Below are positions 27,904 to 38,949 of a stretch of DNA of 64,000 nucleotides, one piece after another. Both the position numbers and the translations under genes were made by a program. The stretch comes from Arthrobacter globiformis (lineage in GTDB: Bacteria > Actinomycetota > Actinomycetes > Actinomycetales > Micrococcaceae): NCBI RefSeq assembly GCF_003261175.1, contig NZ_QLNP01000098.1, positions 310,001 through 374,000 on the forward strand, given 5' to 3'. Every line of letters begins with the position of its first letter. Positions within the stretch are counted from its first letter, which is position 1. Below the pieces are notes generated by a model. That model searched no databases. It worked only from the letters and a program-made list of their open reading frames with translations, and had not been told where the DNA came from.

Positions 27904-28251
27904 ATGATTGTTGGCATCGGCGTAGACGTAGTGGACATCGAGCGCTTCGGACGGCAGTTGGAGCGCACCCCCGGACTCCGGGACCGGCTGTTCGTGCCTG
28001 CCGAACGGGAACTGAACACCCGCTCCCTGGCGGCGCGCTTCGCCGCCAAGGAGGCCGTGGCCAAGGTCCTTGGCGCGCCCGCCGGCATGAACTGGCAGGA
28101 CTGCTGGATCGGGCTGGACCAGAACGGGCCCACTGTCCAGGTCAAGGGAACGGTGCTCGCCGTGGCCGAAGCCAAGGGCGTCAAACGGTGGCACCTGTCC
28201 ATGAGCCACGACGGCGGCATCGCCACGGCCACCGTCCTGGCCGAGGGCTGA
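27904..28251 (+). CDS. acpS: Holo-[acyl-carrier-protein] synthase
   Basis: 115 residues. [14 protein letters not shown] supplies the metal-binding Asp, and [13 protein letters not shown] the Glu and Lys of the AcpS fold. Transfers phosphopantetheine from CoA to ACP. Tightly linked between glmS and the NAD(P)HX repair gene, as in many actinobacteria; coaA for the CoA pathway lies nearby. Confidence 0.96.
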   Translation: MIVGIGVDVVDIERFGRQLERTPGLRDRLFVPAERELNTRSLAARFAAKEAVAKVLGAPAGMNWQDCWIGLDQNGPTVQVKGTVLAVAEAKGVKRWHLSMSHDGGIATATVLAEG

Positions 28252-28272
28252 CCCCCGGACCGACTGACCAAG

Positions 28273-29802
28273 ATGATCAGCGCCTATACCGGAACCCAGA
28301 TCAGGGAGGCCGAAAAGCCCCTGCTGGATTCAGGTATGGGCGCTGTTCTCATGCAGCGGGCGGCCCGCGGGATGGCCGGCGCCGCCATCGCGGAGCTGCG
28401 CAGCCGCGGACGCCGCCTGTACGGCTCCAGCGTTGTTGTCCTGGCCGGCAAGGGCAACAACGGCGGGGACGGCCTCTTCGCCGCCGCGCACCTTGCCGGA
28501 CGGGGAATGCGGACGACGGCGGTGCTCGCCTCCGCCACTGCGCATCCGGACGGCCTGGCGGCCTTTCGGCGCGCCGGCGGGCGGGTGCTGACGCTCACTG
28601 ACACGAACGCCGGCGAGCTCGCAGCGCTGGCCGGCAGGGCCGACGTCGTGATTGACGCGCTGTTCGGAACCGGCGCCCAGGGCGGACTCCGGGGAGCTAC
28701 GGCGGAGCTAGTGTCGCAGCTTGCCGCCGGCGCACGCGGCCTCGTGGTGGCGTGCGACGTGCCCAGCGGCGTGGATGCGGACACGGGAGAGGCCGCTGGA
28801 CCCGTGCTGCCCGCGGACCTCACCGTCGCGTTCGGCGGGGCCAAGGCAGGGCTGCTGGCGGACCCAGGAGCGGACTTTGCCGGCCGGGTGGAAGTGGTCC
28901 GGATCGGGATCGAGGATTCGCTCCCGTGGCCCGCCCTGCGCCGCCTGGAAGCCGCCGACCTGGCCGTCCTGCTTCCTCGCCCGGCAAGGCGGGCCCACAA
29001 GTATTCGCGCGGTGTCCTCGGGGTGGTGGCCGGATCCCCGGCCTACCCCGGCGCCGCCGTGCTCGCCTGCCGCGGGGCGCTTGCCGCGGGCGTCGGGATG
29101 GTCCGCTACGTCGGGCCGCCGGAGGTCGCGGACCTCATCCGCCACAGCTGCCCCGAGGTGGTCTGCAGTACAGGCACCGTGGCAGAAACGCACGTCCAGG
29201 CGTGGCTGGTCGGCTCCGGGATGGACGGCAAGGACGAGGAAGAGATGCAGCGCGTCCGCGACGCCGTCGACTCCGGCCTGCCCACCGTGGCCGACGCCGG
29301 CGCCCTGCCCGTGCTGCCCGACGTGCTGGCACCGCAGGTGGTGCTGACGCCGCACGCCGGGGAGCTGGCCACCCTGCTGCAGCGCCTCGGCGCCGACCTG
29401 GACCGCGAGGCCGTCGAGGCCTCCACCCTCGCTTCCGTGCGCCGCGCCGCCGGCCTGACCGAGGCCACCGTGCTCCTGAAGGGCGCCAGCACGCTGGTGG
29501 CGTCGCCGTACCAGGATTTCTACAGCCAGTCCGAAGGAACGCCCTGGCTGGCCACCGCCGGAAGCGGTGATGTGCTGGCCGGAATCATTGGTGCGCTGCT
29601 CGCCCAGGTGGGGTCCGACGTCGGACGCTTCCGGGGGATGGGCATCGATCCGGACGAACGCTGGGCGGCCATTGCCGCCATGGGGGCGAGCCTGCACGGC
29701 CTGGCCGGAGCGTCGGCTGCAGCCGGCGGCCCGCTGACGGCGGGGCGGATTGGCGACGCGCTACCTGAAATATGGGGTAAAGTCAGCACGCTTAGTAATT
29801 AA
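28273..29802 (+). CDS. nnr: Bifunctional NAD(P)HX epimerase/dehydratase
   Basis: 509 residues. N-terminal YjeF_N epimerase domain (about 1-215) with LAGKGNNGGDGLFAA and DALFGTG; C-terminal ADP-dependent dehydratase domain (about 230-500) with VLTPHAGELATLL and the phosphate-binding LATAGSGDVLAGIIGALL. Repairs hydrated NADH and NADPH. 21 bp after acpS, so part of the glmS-acpS-nnr operon. Confidence 0.95.
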   Translation: MISAYTGTQIREAEKPLLDSGMGAVLMQRAARGMAGAAIAELRSRGRRLYGSSVVVLAGKGNNGGDGLFAAAHLAGRGMRTTAVLASATAHPDGLAAFRRAGGRVLTLTDTNAGELAALAGRADVVIDALFGTGAQGGLRGATAELVSQLAAGARGLVVACDVPSGVDADTGEAAGPVLPADLTVAFGGAKAGLLADPGADFAGRVEVVRIGIEDSLPWPALRRLEAADLAVLLPRPARRAHKYSRGVLGVVAGSPAYPGAAVLACRGALAAGVGMVRYVGPPEVADLIRHSCPEVVCSTGTVAETHVQAWLVGSGMDGKDEEEMQRVRDAVDSGLPTVADAGALPVLPDVLAPQVVLTPHAGELATLLQRLGADLDREAVEASTLASVRRAAGLTEATVLLKGASTLVASPYQDFYSQSEGTPWLATAGSGDVLAGIIGALLAQVGSDVGRFRGMGIDPDERWAAIAAMGASLHGLAGASAAAGGPLTAGRIGDALPEIWGKVSTLSN

Positions 29803-29912
29803 CGGTGGGTCACGTAATAGTCATACCCACCGGCTACGGTAAGACCAAGTTCCGTGCAGGTGGTGCGTGAAGACCTGCCGGACGCAGTGTTGGACGAGGT
29901 ATAGGAGCACGA

Positions 29913-32303
29913 ATGGAAATCTGGCCCGGATCGGCTTACCCGCTGGGAGCCACGTTTGACGGCACCGGAACCAACTTCGCATTGTTCAGCGAGCACGCGG
30001 AAAAGGTGGAACTCTGCCTCTTCGACGACGAGGGGACCGAAACCCGCGTCACCCTCCGCGAAGTCGACGGCTATGTGTGGCACTGCTACCTGCCGCAGAT
30101 CCAGCCCGGGCAGAAGTACGGCTACCGCGTCCACGGTCCTTACGACCCGGACAATGGCCAGCGCTTCAACGCCAACAAGCTGCTTCTTGACCCCTACGCC
30201 AAGGCAGTCGCTGGCCAGATCGACTGGGATCCCGCCCTGTTCTCGTACAACATGGGCGACCCCTCATCCAAGAACGACGCGGACTCCGCGCCGCACATGA
30301 TGATGGGCGTGGTCATCAACCCGTTCTTCGACTGGGACAACGACCAGAACCTGCGCATCCCGTACCACAAGTCGGTCATCTACGAGGCGCACGTCCGGGG
30401 GCTCACCGAGCTGCACCCGGAGATTCCCGAGGAGCAGCGCGGCACTTACGCTGGCGTGGCACACCCGGCCGTGATTTCCCACCTGCAGAAGCTGGGCGTT
30501 ACCGCGATCGAGCTCATGCCCGTGCACCAGTTCGTCAACGACGGCACGCTGCAGGAGAAGGGCCTGAGTAACTACTGGGGCTACAACACCATCGGCTTCT
30601 TCGCGCCCCAGAACACCTACAGCTCCACCGGGGACACCGGCCAGCAGGTCCAGGACTTCAAGGCAATGGTCCGTTCGCTGCACCGGGCAGGCATCGAGGT
30701 CATCCTCGACGTGGTCTACAACCACACCGCCGAAGGCAACCACCTTGGGCCCACGCTGAGCTTCAAGGGCATCGACAACGAGGCCTACTACCGCCTGGTG
30801 GAGGATGATAAGCAGTACTACATGGACTACACGGGCACCGGCAACACGCTGAACGTCCGCCAGCCGCACTCCCTGCAGCTGCTCATGGACTCGCTGCGGT
30901 ACTGGGTTACCGAGATGCACGTTGACGGGTTCCGCTTTGACCTCGCCGCCGCTCTGGCCCGTGAATTTTACGACGTTGACCGGCTCTCCACGTTCTTCGA
31001 ACTCATCCAGCAGGATCCCGTGGTGTCCCAGGTCAAGCTCATCGCCGAGCCGTGGGACGTCGGGCCCGGCGGGTACCAGGTGGGCAACTTCCCGCCACAG
31101 TGGACGGAGTGGAACGGCAAGTACCGCGACACCGTGCGCGACTTCTGGCGCGGCGAACCGGCCACCCTCGGCGAGTTTGCCTCGCGCATCACCGGCTCGG
31201 CGGATCTCTACGAGCACTCCGGCCGCCGCCCGGTGGCGTCCATCAACTTCGTCACCGCGCACGACGGCTTCACGCTGCGTGACCTGGTGTCTTACAACGA
31301 GAAGCACAACGACGCCAACGGCGAGGACAACAAGGACGGCGAGTCGCACAACCGCTCCTGGAACTGTGGAGTGGAGGGCCCGTCGGACGATCCCAAGGTC
31401 CTGGCGCTGAGGGCGCGGCAACAGCGCAACTTCATCGCCACCATGCTCCTCTCGCAGGGCGTGCCCATGATCCTGCACGGCGACGAGATGGGCCGTACCC
31501 AGCAGGGCAACAACAACGGGTACTGCCAGGACTCCGAGCTGACCTGGGTCAACTGGGACAGTGTGGACCAGCCGCTCATCGAATTCACCGCGGCCGTCAA
31601 CTCGCTGCGCGCCAAGCACCCCACCTTCCGGCGCAGCCGCTTCTTCGACGGCCGGCCCGTCCGGCGAGGCGAGGGCGAGCGGCTGCCGGACATCGTATGG
31701 CTCGACCCCGACGGTAACGTCATGTCCCCGGAGGACTGGGACAGCGGCTTCGGCCGGTCGGTGGGCATGTTCCTCAACGGCGACGGCATCCAGGGCCACG
31801 ATGACCGCGGCCGCCGGATCACGGACGTGAACTTCCTGCTGTACTTCAACGCCCACGACGGCGACGTTGAATTCACGCTGCCGCCGGACGAATACGCACC
31901 GGCCTGGGACGTCATCATCGACACCGCGGGTGAAGGCGCCGACTCCAAGCCGGCCAACGCGGGCAGCCTGCTGTCCGTCGCCGCCAAGTCCCTCGTGGTA
32001 CTCCGCGCCCACAGTGCGCCTGAAGAGGAACCCGACCACTCCGTGGCGGCCTCGCTGGCAGCACTGACGCAGACAGCCACCGCTGAGACGGCAGCGCTCA
32101 CCGCGCCCGCGGTCCCGGATCCGGCCAAGACGAAGCAGCCGGCTGATCAGGCTACAGAGTCCGCGCCTGAACCGGCCGCGGAGCCTGCTGCTGAACCTGC
32201 CGTGGAGCCTGCGAAGGCCACGCAGGAGCAGCCGGCGCAAAAGCCTGCCGGGCGGCGGAATAACCACTTGAAGGCGGTCAAGCCCGAAGGGGAGGACGCA
32301 TGA
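29913..32303 (+). CDS. treX: Glycogen debranching enzyme (TreX/GlgX type) with long C-terminal tail
   Basis: 796 residues. CBM48-type N-terminal domain (about 10-110), GH13 barrel with [10 protein letters not shown], nucleophile in [10 protein letters not shown], acid in [12 protein letters not shown] and VTAHDGF, then a beta domain. The enzyme proper ends near residue 700; the last 90 residues are a Pro/Ala/Glu-rich tail closing with a basic segment. First gene of the treX-treY-treZ operon; cuts alpha-1,6 branches to give maltodextrins for TreY. AGGAG lies about 8 nt upstream of the start. Confidence 0.95.
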   Translation: MEIWPGSAYPLGATFDGTGTNFALFSEHAEKVELCLFDDEGTETRVTLREVDGYVWHCYLPQIQPGQKYGYRVHGPYDPDNGQRFNANKLLLDPYAKAVAGQIDWDPALFSYNMGDPSSKNDADSAPHMMMGVVINPFFDWDNDQNLRIPYHKSVIYEAHVRGLTELHPEIPEEQRGTYAGVAHPAVISHLQKLGVTAIELMPVHQFVNDGTLQEKGLSNYWGYNTIGFFAPQNTYSSTGDTGQQVQDFKAMVRSLHRAGIEVILDVVYNHTAEGNHLGPTLSFKGIDNEAYYRLVEDDKQYYMDYTGTGNTLNVRQPHSLQLLMDSLRYWVTEMHVDGFRFDLAAALAREFYDVDRLSTFFELIQQDPVVSQVKLIAEPWDVGPGGYQVGNFPPQWTEWNGKYRDTVRDFWRGEPATLGEFASRITGSADLYEHSGRRPVASINFVTAHDGFTLRDLVSYNEKHNDANGEDNKDGESHNRSWNCGVEGPSDDPKVLALRARQQRNFIATMLLSQGVPMILHGDEMGRTQQGNNNGYCQDSELTWVNWDSVDQPLIEFTAAVNSLRAKHPTFRRSRFFDGRPVRRGEGERLPDIVWLDPDGNVMSPEDWDSGFGRSVGMFLNGDGIQGHDDRGRRITDVNFLLYFNAHDGDVEFTLPPDEYAPAWDVIIDTAGEGADSKPANAGSLLSVAAKSLVVLRAHSAPEEEPDHSVAASLAALTQTATAETAALTAPAVPDPAKTKQPADQATESAPEPAAEPAAEPAVEPAKATQEQPAQKPAGRRNNHLKAVKPEGEDA

Positions 32304-34639
32304 GAACGCCAGTCTCCACGTACCGGCTGCAGATCAGGCAGGGCTTCACACTGTTCGACGCCGCCGAAACCGTGCCGTACCTGCACTCGCTTGGGGTCGA
32401 CTGGGTCTACCTCTCTCCGGTCCTGACCGCCGAGCAGGGCTCCGACCACGGGTACGACGTCACGGACCCCTCCGCCGTCGACCCCGAACGGGGCGGCCCG
32501 GAGGGCCTGGCCGCCGTTTCCAAGGCGGCCCGCGCCGCCGGTATGGGCGTGCTGATCGACATCGTGCCCAACCACGTTGGCGTCGCCACACCGGTGCAGA
32601 ACCCCTGGTGGTGGTCGCTGCTCAAGGAGGGGCGCCAGTCCCGGTACGCGGAAGCGTTCGACGTCGACTGGGACCTTGGCGGGGGACGTATCCGGCTCCC
32701 GATCCTCGGCAGCGACGATGACCTGGACCAGCTCGAAATCAAGGACGGGGAGCTCCGGTACTACGACCACCGCTTCCCGCTGGCCGACGGCAGCTACACC
32801 GAAGGCGACTCCCCGCGCGACGTCCACGCCCGGCAGCACTACGAACTGATGGGCTGGCGGCGCGCGGACAACGAGCTGAACTACCGCCGCTTCTTCGCAG
32901 TGAACACGCTCGCCGGTGTCCGCGTGGAGATCCCCGCTGTCTTCGACGAGGCACACCAGGAGGTGGTGCGCTGGTTCCGTGAGGGGCTCGCGGACGGTCT
33001 GCGGATCGACCACCCGGACGGCCTCGCCGACCCCGAGGGGTACCTGAAGCGGCTCCGGGAAGCCACCGGCGGCGCCTACCTGCTGGTCGAAAAGATCCTC
33101 GAGCCGGGGGAGCAGCTGCCCACCAGCTTCGAATGCGAGGGCACCACCGGCTACGACGCCCTCGCCGACGTCGACCGGGTTCTCGTGGACCCTCGCGGCC
33201 AGGAAGCTCTGGACCGGCTGGACGCCTCGCTGCGCGGCGGCGAGCCTGCCGACTACGAGGACATGATCCGGGGAACCAAGCGCCGGATCACCGACGGCAT
33301 CCTCCACTCCGAGATCCTGCGTCTGGCCCGGCTGGTTCCGGGCGACGCCGGACTGTCCGCCGACGCCACGGCCGACGCGATCGCCGAAATCATCGCCGCC
33401 TTCCCGGTCTACCGCACGTACCTGCCGGAGGGTGCGGAAGTCCTCAAGGAAGCGTGCGAGCTTGCTGCGCGCAGGCGGCCGGACCTCGACCAGGCCGTCC
33501 AGGTTCTGCAGCCGCTGCTGCTGGACACCGACCTGGAACTTGCCAGGCGCTTCCAGCAGACCTCGGGAATGGTCATGGCCAAGGGCGTGGAGGACACCGC
33601 GTTCTTCCGCTACAACCGTCTGGGCACCCTCACGGAAGTGGGCGCCGACCCCACCGAGTTCGCCGTGGAGCCCGACGAGTTCCACGCGAGGATGGCCCGC
33701 CGGCAGGCCGAGCTGCCGCTGTCCATGACCACGCTCAGCACGCACGACACCAAACGCAGCGAGGACACCCGGGCGCGGATCTCGGTCATCTCCGAGGTTG
33801 CCGGTGAATGGGAGAAGGCCCTGAACCGGTTGCGCGACCTGGCCCCACTGCCGGACGGCCCGCTGTCCGCGCTGCTGTGGCAGGCCATCGCCGGCGCCTG
33901 GCCCGCCAGCCGGGAGCGCCTGCAGTACTACGCGCTGAAGGCCGCCCGCGAAGCCGGAAACTCGACCAACTGGACCGATCCCGATCCATCCTTCGAGGAG
34001 AAGCTGGCCGCCGCCGTCGACGCCGCGTTCGACAACCCTGCGGTCCGGGCTGAAGTCGAGTCGCTGGTGGAACTCCTGGAGCCGCACGGCGCCTCGAATT
34101 CCCTCTCCGCCAAGCTTGTGCAGCTCACCATGCCCGGTGTCCCGGACGTGTACCGGGGCACGGAGTTCTGGGACCGGTCGCTGACGGACCCGGACAACCG
34201 GCGCCCGTTCAGCTTCGATGACCGGCGTGCAGCGCTGGAGCAGCTTGATGCCGGCGACTTGCCCCCGTCATTTACTGATGAGCGGACCAAGCTGTTGGTG
34301 ACCTCGCGGGCGCTGCGTCTGCGCCGGGACCGGCCCGAGCTGTTCACCGGCTACCGCCCGGTCCAGGCCAACGGCCCGGCTGCCGGGCACCTGCTCGCGT
34401 TCCACCGCGGCACCCCGGGAGCGCCGGGTGTGGTGACCCTCGCAACCCGGCTGCCCTACGGACTGGAACGTGACGGCGGCTGGCGGGACACCGCCGTCGA
34501 ACTTGAGACCGCCATGAAGGACGAACTGACCGGCACGGGCTTCGGACCTGGGACCGTGAAGATCGCTGAGATCTTCGGGACCTACCCCGTTGCGCTGCTG
34601 GTGCCCCATACAGATGTGACGCAGACGGGAGAAGAGTGA
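32300..34639 (+). CDS. treY: Maltooligosyl trehalose synthase
   Basis: 779 residues, ATGA overlap with tre[22 protein letters not shown] at the N-terminus, then DIVPNHVGV, a catalytic nucleophile in [14 protein letters not shown], acid in YLLVEKIL and [18 protein letters not shown], all typical of the GH13 TreY family. It turns the reducing end of maltodextrins into a trehalose unit. Full length for the family. Confidence 0.96.
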   Translation: MRTPVSTYRLQIRQGFTLFDAAETVPYLHSLGVDWVYLSPVLTAEQGSDHGYDVTDPSAVDPERGGPEGLAAVSKAARAAGMGVLIDIVPNHVGVATPVQNPWWWSLLKEGRQSRYAEAFDVDWDLGGGRIRLPILGSDDDLDQLEIKDGELRYYDHRFPLADGSYTEGDSPRDVHARQHYELMGWRRADNELNYRRFFAVNTLAGVRVEIPAVFDEAHQEVVRWFREGLADGLRIDHPDGLADPEGYLKRLREATGGAYLLVEKILEPGEQLPTSFECEGTTGYDALADVDRVLVDPRGQEALDRLDASLRGGEPADYEDMIRGTKRRITDGILHSEILRLARLVPGDAGLSADATADAIAEIIAAFPVYRTYLPEGAEVLKEACELAARRRPDLDQAVQVLQPLLLDTDLELARRFQQTSGMVMAKGVEDTAFFRYNRLGTLTEVGADPTEFAVEPDEFHARMARRQAELPLSMTTLSTHDTKRSEDTRARISVISEVAGEWEKALNRLRDLAPLPDGPLSALLWQAIAGAWPASRERLQYYALKAAREAGNSTNWTDPDPSFEEKLAAAVDAAFDNPAVRAEVESLVELLEPHGASNSLSAKLVQLTMPGVPDVYRGTEFWDRSLTDPDNRRPFSFDDRRAALEQLDAGDLPPSFTDERTKLLVTSRALRLRRDRPELFTGYRPVQANGPAAGHLLAFHRGTPGAPGVVTLATRLPYGLERDGGWRDTAVELETAMKDELTGTGFGPGTVKIAEIFGTYPVALLVPHTDVTQTGEE

Positions 34640-36447
34640 TGAGGCAGACAGGCCAGGCAACATACCCCCGCGAAGCCGCGAAGCCCGTGCAGGGCCCGGA
34701 ACGCTTCGACGTCTGGGCCCCTGATGCCGGATCCGTGACGCTGCTGGCCGGCGGGGAGCGCTACGCCATGCAGCGCCGGCCCGGCACCCGACCCGAGAAC
34801 GAGGGCTGGTGGACCGCCGCCGGCGCACCCGCTGACGGCGACGTCGACTACGGGTACCTTCTGGACGGCGACGAAACACCGCTGCCTGACCCCAGGACCC
34901 GCCGCCAGCCCGACGGCGTCCACGCCCTGTCCCGCACCTTCGACCCCGCCGCGCACACCTGGCAGGAGGACGGCTGGCAGGGTAGGGAACTGCAGGGGGC
35001 GGTCATCTACGAGCTGCACCTCGGAACATTCACGCCCGAAGGGACGCTGGATGCGGCCGCCGGCAAGCTGGACTACCTGGCCGGCCTGGGCGTGGACTTC
35101 ATCGAACTGCTGCCCGTGAACGCGTTCAACGGCACGCACAACTGGGGCTACGACGGCGTGCAGTGGTTTGCCGTCCACGAGGCGTACGGCGGACCGGAAG
35201 CGTACCAACGGTTCGTCGACGCTGCCCACTCGGCAGGCCTTGGTGTGATCCAGGACGTGGTCTACAACCACCTCGGCCCCAGCGGGAACTACCTCCCGCG
35301 TTTCGGGCCCTACCTCAAGCAGGGCGAGGGCAACACGTGGGGCGACTCCGTGAACCTGGACGGGCCCGGCTCCGACCATGTGCGCCGCTTCATCCTGGAC
35401 AACTTGGCCATGTGGCTTCGCGACTACCGCGTGGACGGCCTGCGGCTCGACGCAGTCCACGCCCTGAAGGACGAGCGCGCGGTCCACATCCTCGAGGACT
35501 TCGGGGCGCTGGCTGATCAGATCTCCGCCGAGGTGGGACGGCCGCTGACGCTCATTGCCGAATCCGACCTCAACAACCCACGGCTGCTGTATCCGCGCGA
35601 CGTCAACGGCTACGGGCTGGAGGGGCAGTGGAGCGACGACTTCCACCACGCCGTCCACGTCAACGTCACCGGCGAAACCACCGGCTACTACAGCGACTTC
35701 GACTCGCTCGGAGCCCTCGCGAAAGTGCTCCGGGACGGTTTCTTCCACGACGGCAGCTACTCCAGCTTCCGGGAACGCCACCACGGCAGGCCGATCAATT
35801 TCAGCGCCGTCCATCCGGCCGCCCTGGTGGTCTGCTCGCAGAACCACGACCAGATCGGCAACCGCGCCACCGGGGACCGGCTTTCGCAGACGCTGCCGTA
35901 CGGGAGCCTGGCGCTCGCCGCGGTGCTGACTCTGACCGGGCCCTTCACGCCCATGCTGTTCATGGGCGAGGAGTACGGGGCCAGCACGCCGTGGCAGTTC
36001 TTCACCTCCCACCCGGAGCCGGACCTCGGCAAGGCCACCGCGGAAGGCCGGATCAAGGAGTTCGAGCGCATGGGGTGGGATCCCGCCGTCGTGCCCGATC
36101 CCCAGGATCCCGAGACTTTCCGCCGGTCCAAGCTGGACTGGGCGGAGGCCGCCCACGGCGACCACGGCCGGCTGCTGGAGTTGTACCGTTCGCTCACCGC
36201 GCTGCGCCGCTCAACGCCGGACCTCACCAAGCTGGGCTTTGAGGACACGCAGGTGGAGTTCGACGACGACGCCCGCTGGCTCCGGTTCCGGCGCGGCGGC
36301 GTGCAGGTGCTGCTCAACTTCTCGGAGCAGCCGGTAAGTCTGGAAGGTGCGGGGACGGCCCTGCTGTTGGCCACCGACGACTCCGTCCGGCTGGAGGGTG
36401 AGCGCGCGGAACTCGGCCCGCTGAGCGCCGCCGTCGTCAGTGACTGA
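34639..36447 (+). CDS. treZ: Maltooligosyl trehalose trehalohydrolase
   Basis: 602 residues from ATG at 34639, sharing one base with the treY stop. N-terminal E-set domain (about 20-105) and GH13 barrel with [15 protein letters not shown], nucleophile in [12 protein letters not shown], acid in LIAESDLN and [10 protein letters not shown]. Releases trehalose from the TreY product. Last gene of the operon; a strong hairpin follows. Confidence 0.96.
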   Translation: MRQTGQATYPREAAKPVQGPERFDVWAPDAGSVTLLAGGERYAMQRRPGTRPENEGWWTAAGAPADGDVDYGYLLDGDETPLPDPRTRRQPDGVHALSRTFDPAAHTWQEDGWQGRELQGAVIYELHLGTFTPEGTLDAAAGKLDYLAGLGVDFIELLPVNAFNGTHNWGYDGVQWFAVHEAYGGPEAYQRFVDAAHSAGLGVIQDVVYNHLGPSGNYLPRFGPYLKQGEGNTWGDSVNLDGPGSDHVRRFILDNLAMWLRDYRVDGLRLDAVHALKDERAVHILEDFGALADQISAEVGRPLTLIAESDLNNPRLLYPRDVNGYGLEGQWSDDFHHAVHVNVTGETTGYYSDFDSLGALAKVLRDGFFHDGSYSSFRERHHGRPINFSAVHPAALVVCSQNHDQIGNRATGDRLSQTLPYGSLALAAVLTLTGPFTPMLFMGEEYGASTPWQFFTSHPEPDLGKATAEGRIKEFERMGWDPAVVPDPQDPETFRRSKLDWAEAAHGDHGRLLELYRSLTALRRSTPDLTKLGFEDTQVEFDDDARWLRFRRGGVQVLLNFSEQPVSLEGAGTALLLATDDSVRLEGERAELGPLSAAVVSD

Positions 36448-36456
36448 GTGAATTTG

Positions 36457-36505
36457 CTGGGGCGGCGTCCACCGCCGGTGACCGGATGGTGGACGCCAGC
36501 CCCGC
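36457..36505 (+). terminator. Stem-loop after treZ
   Basis: GGCGTCCACC (36464-36473) pairs with GGTGGACGCC (36488-36497), extended by a GGGGC/GCCCC arm with one bulge. No U-run. Probably a terminator or 3'-end stabiliser for the tre operon. Confidence 0.55.
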
Positions 36506-36535
36506 AGCCCTGGTGGGGCTGGCAGGATGGAACGT

Positions 36536-37576
36536 ATGACTTATGTGGCCTCGGACACCCGCTATGACACCATGCCGTACCGCCGCGTTGGACGCAGCGG
36601 CCTGAAACTGCCAGCCATCTCGCTGGGCCTGTGGCACAACTTCGGTGACGACAAGCGCTTCGACGAACAGCGCGCCATCCTGCGCCGCGCCTTCGACCTC
36701 GGCGTCAACCACTTCGACCTCGCCAACAACTACGGCCCCCCGGACGGCTCCGCGGAGACCAACTTCGGCCGGCATCTGCAGGACGACTTCAAGCCTTACC
36801 GCGACGAGCTGGTCATCTCCACCAAGGCCGGTTACTTCATGTGGCCCGGGCCGTACGGCGAATGGGGCTCCCGGAAGTACCTGATCTCCAGCCTGGACCA
36901 GTCGCTGCAGCGGATGGGCCTGGACTACGTGGACATCTTCTACAGCCACCGTCCGGACCCGGAGACGCCGCTGGAAGAGACCATGGGCGCGCTGGACTAC
37001 GCCGTGCGCTCCGGCAAAGCGTTGTACGCGGGCATCTCGTCCTACACCCCGGAGCAGACGCTCGAGGCTGCGCGCATCCTGAAGGAGCTCGGTACCCCGC
37101 TGCTCATCCACCAGCCCAGCTACTCCATGCTGAACCGCTGGACCGAGAACGGCTCGCCCAACCTGTACGAGGCGCTGGAGCAGGTGGGCGCCGGCTCCAT
37201 CGCGTTCTCCCCTCTGGCCCAGGGCATGCTGACCGACCGCTACCTCGACGGCGTCCCGGCTGACTCCCGCGCCGCCAAGGCCAGGTTCCTGTCCGAATCC
37301 TCGTTGACGGAGGACAAACTGGACCGGGTGCGCGGGCTCAACGCCATCGCTGCCGGCCGCGGACAATCGCTGGCGCAGATGGCCATCGCCTGGATCCTGC
37401 GCGACCAGCCCAAGGGCTCCCCGGTAACCTCCGCTCTCGTCGGGGCGTCCAGCGTCCGGCAGCTCGAGGACACCTTGGCCGCCATCAACAACCTTGAGTT
37501 CAGCAGCGACGAGCTGACCGCGATCGACGAGTTCGCCGTCGAATCCGACATCAACCTCTGGGCGCAGAGGGTCTGA
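36536..37576 (+). CDS. Aldo-keto reductase, YghZ/Kv-beta-like
   Basis: 346 residues from the ATG at 36536, chosen over 36527 because a CAGGAT box lies 7 nt upstream. AKR tetrad: Asp and Tyr in FDLANNYGPP, Lys in STKAGYFMWPGPYG, His in YSHRPDPETPLEETM. The GPYGEWGSRKYL insert is typical of the YghZ (L-glyceraldehyde-3-phosphate/methylglyoxal reductase) branch. NADPH-binding end with VGASSVRQLEDTL. The natural substrate cannot be read from sequence; detoxification of aldehydes is a reasonable guess. Confidence 0.92.
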   Translation: MTYVASDTRYDTMPYRRVGRSGLKLPAISLGLWHNFGDDKRFDEQRAILRRAFDLGVNHFDLANNYGPPDGSAETNFGRHLQDDFKPYRDELVISTKAGYFMWPGPYGEWGSRKYLISSLDQSLQRMGLDYVDIFYSHRPDPETPLEETMGALDYAVRSGKALYAGISSYTPEQTLEAARILKELGTPLLIHQPSYSMLNRWTENGSPNLYEALEQVGAGSIAFSPLAQGMLTDRYLDGVPADSRAAKARFLSESSLTEDKLDRVRGLNAIAAGRGQSLAQMAIAWILRDQPKGSPVTSALVGASSVRQLEDTLAAINNLEFSSDELTAIDEFAVESDINLWAQRV

Positions 37577-37695
37577 ACCGGCACGACAAAAAGCGGCGTA
37601 ACCAAGCGGCCGGGGCCGGCGGGAACAAAGCGGGTCCCGGCGGCGTTTGGTTACACTGATAAGCGCGCCGCGTGGCGCGGTGCCCGTCAGACGCC

Positions 37696-37705
37696 GTTGT
37701 ACAAC
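37696..37705. promoter_or_regulatory. Perfect palindrome GTTGTACAAC upstream of ino1
   Basis: 10-bp palindrome within a wider CGTTGT-ACA-ACAACG dyad, 49 bp before the ino1 start. A TACACT box at 37652-37657 is a possible -10, which would place the dyad in a roughly 90-nt leader. Candidate operator; regulator unknown. Confidence 0.35.
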
Positions 37706-37753
37706 AACGTACGGACGCGCAGGGCACTTGAAGTTTGTTCTCAAAGGAGTTCC

Positions 37754-38839
37754 GTGTCTTCAAATCCGATTCGTGTAGCTATCGTCGGCGTGGGTAACTG
37801 TGCCGCTTCGCTGGTCCAGGGTGTCCATTACTACCGGGATGCCGACCCCCAGGCCACGATTCCGGGTCTGATGCACGTGGAGTTCGGCAAGTACCACGTC
37901 AACGATGTGCAGTTCGTGGCCGCGTTTGATGTTGACGGCAAGAAGGTCGGTCATGACCTGGCCGATGCGATCCTGGCCAGCGAGAACAACACGATCAAGC
38001 TCGCCGAGGTCCCGCCGAGCGGTGTGACGGTGCAGCGCGGGCCCACCCTGGATGGTCTGGGCCGGTATTACCTGGAGACCATCGAGCAGTCCACCGAGGA
38101 GCCGGTCGACGTCGTCCAGGCCCTGAAGGACGCCCAGGCCGATGTCATGGTCTGCTACCTGCCGGTCGGGTCCCAGGAGGCCGCGGAGTTCTATGCGCAG
38201 GCCGCGATCGACGCGGGTGTGGCGTTCGTCAACGCGCTGCCGGTGTTCATCGCCGGCACCAAGGAGTGGGCTGATAAGTTCACCGCAGCGGGTGTGCCGA
38301 TCGTGGGCGATGACATCAAGAGCCAGATCGGTGCCACCATCACGCACCGTGTGATGGCGAAGCTGTTCGAGGACCGCGGTGTGACGCTGGACCGCACGTA
38401 CCAGCTGAACGTGGGCGGCAACATGGACTTCAAGAACATGCTGGAGCGGGACCGGCTGGAATCGAAGAAGATCTCCAAGACCCAGGCCGTGACCTCCAAT
38501 GTTGAGGCCGAGCTGGCGGCGAAGGACGTCCACATTGGCCCGTCCGATTACGTGCAGTGGCTCGATGACCGCAAGTGGGCGTTTGTCCGCCTGGAGGGCC
38601 GGAACTTCGGTGACGCGCCGGTGTCTTTGGAGTACAAGCTGGAGGTCTGGGACTCGCCGAACTCCGCGGGTGTGATCATCGATGCGATCCGTGCGGCGAA
38701 GATCGGCCTGGACCGGGGCGTCGGCGGTCCGCTGGTCTCGGCGTCGAGCTACTTCATGAAGTCCCCGCCGGAGCAGTTCAACGACGACCTTGCCCGCGAA
38801 AAGGTCGAGGCCTTCATCCGCGGCGACCTCGACCGCTAA
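37754..38839 (+). CDS. ino1: Inositol-3-phosphate synthase
   Basis: 361 residues from GTG at 37754 with AAAGGAG 4 nt upstream. NAD-binding start [18 protein letters not shown], then [42 protein letters not shown] and the C-terminal [15 protein letters not shown], diagnostic of the actinobacterial Ino1 family. Converts glucose-6-P to inositol-3-P for mycothiol and inositol lipids. Codon use is strongly biased, suggesting high expression. mshA, a user of its product, is 5 kb away. Confidence 0.96.
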   Translation: MSSNPIRVAIVGVGNCAASLVQGVHYYRDADPQATIPGLMHVEFGKYHVNDVQFVAAFDVDGKKVGHDLADAILASENNTIKLAEVPPSGVTVQRGPTLDGLGRYYLETIEQSTEEPVDVVQALKDAQADVMVCYLPVGSQEAAEFYAQAAIDAGVAFVNALPVFIAGTKEWADKFTAAGVPIVGDDIKSQIGATITHRVMAKLFEDRGVTLDRTYQLNVGGNMDFKNMLERDRLESKKISKTQAVTSNVEAELAAKDVHIGPSDYVQWLDDRKWAFVRLEGRNFGDAPVSLEYKLEVWDSPNSAGVIIDAIRAAKIGLDRGVGGPLVSASSYFMKSPPEQFNDDLAREKVEAFIRGDLDR

Positions 38840-38852
38840 ACACTCCCGGACG

Positions 38853-38948
38853 CTCTATCACTTCCTGCAGGTTTTCCCCGGACGCGTCCTCAGGTCCTGC
38901 AGGTTTTCCCGCGATGCTCTCTCACCTTCGGGTGGGGGAGCATCGCCG
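38853..38948 (+). repeat. 32-bp-period intergenic repeat, copy 1 (three units)
   Basis: Units begin at 38853, 38885 and 38917, exactly 32 bp apart. Unit 1 reads CTCTATCACTTCCTGCAGGT then TTTCCCCGGACG; unit 2 keeps the TCCTGCAGGTTTTCCC part; unit 3 keeps only CTCTCTCACCTT. The array starts 14 bp after the ino1 stop with the leader GGACG, in sense orientation, in the convergent ino1/MerR gap. Confidence 0.7.
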
Positions 38949-38949
38949 C

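Noticed and set aside
30264-32267. 667-codon open frame antisense to treX
   Set aside because: Arg/Val/Gly-rich shadow without domain signature.
32147-34087. Long open frame antisense to treY
   Set aside because: No recognisable domain; treY on the plus strand has all catalytic motifs.
37577-37753. Riboswitch before ino1
   Set aside because: Only a short palindrome and a GC hairpin are seen; nothing fits a known riboswitch family.
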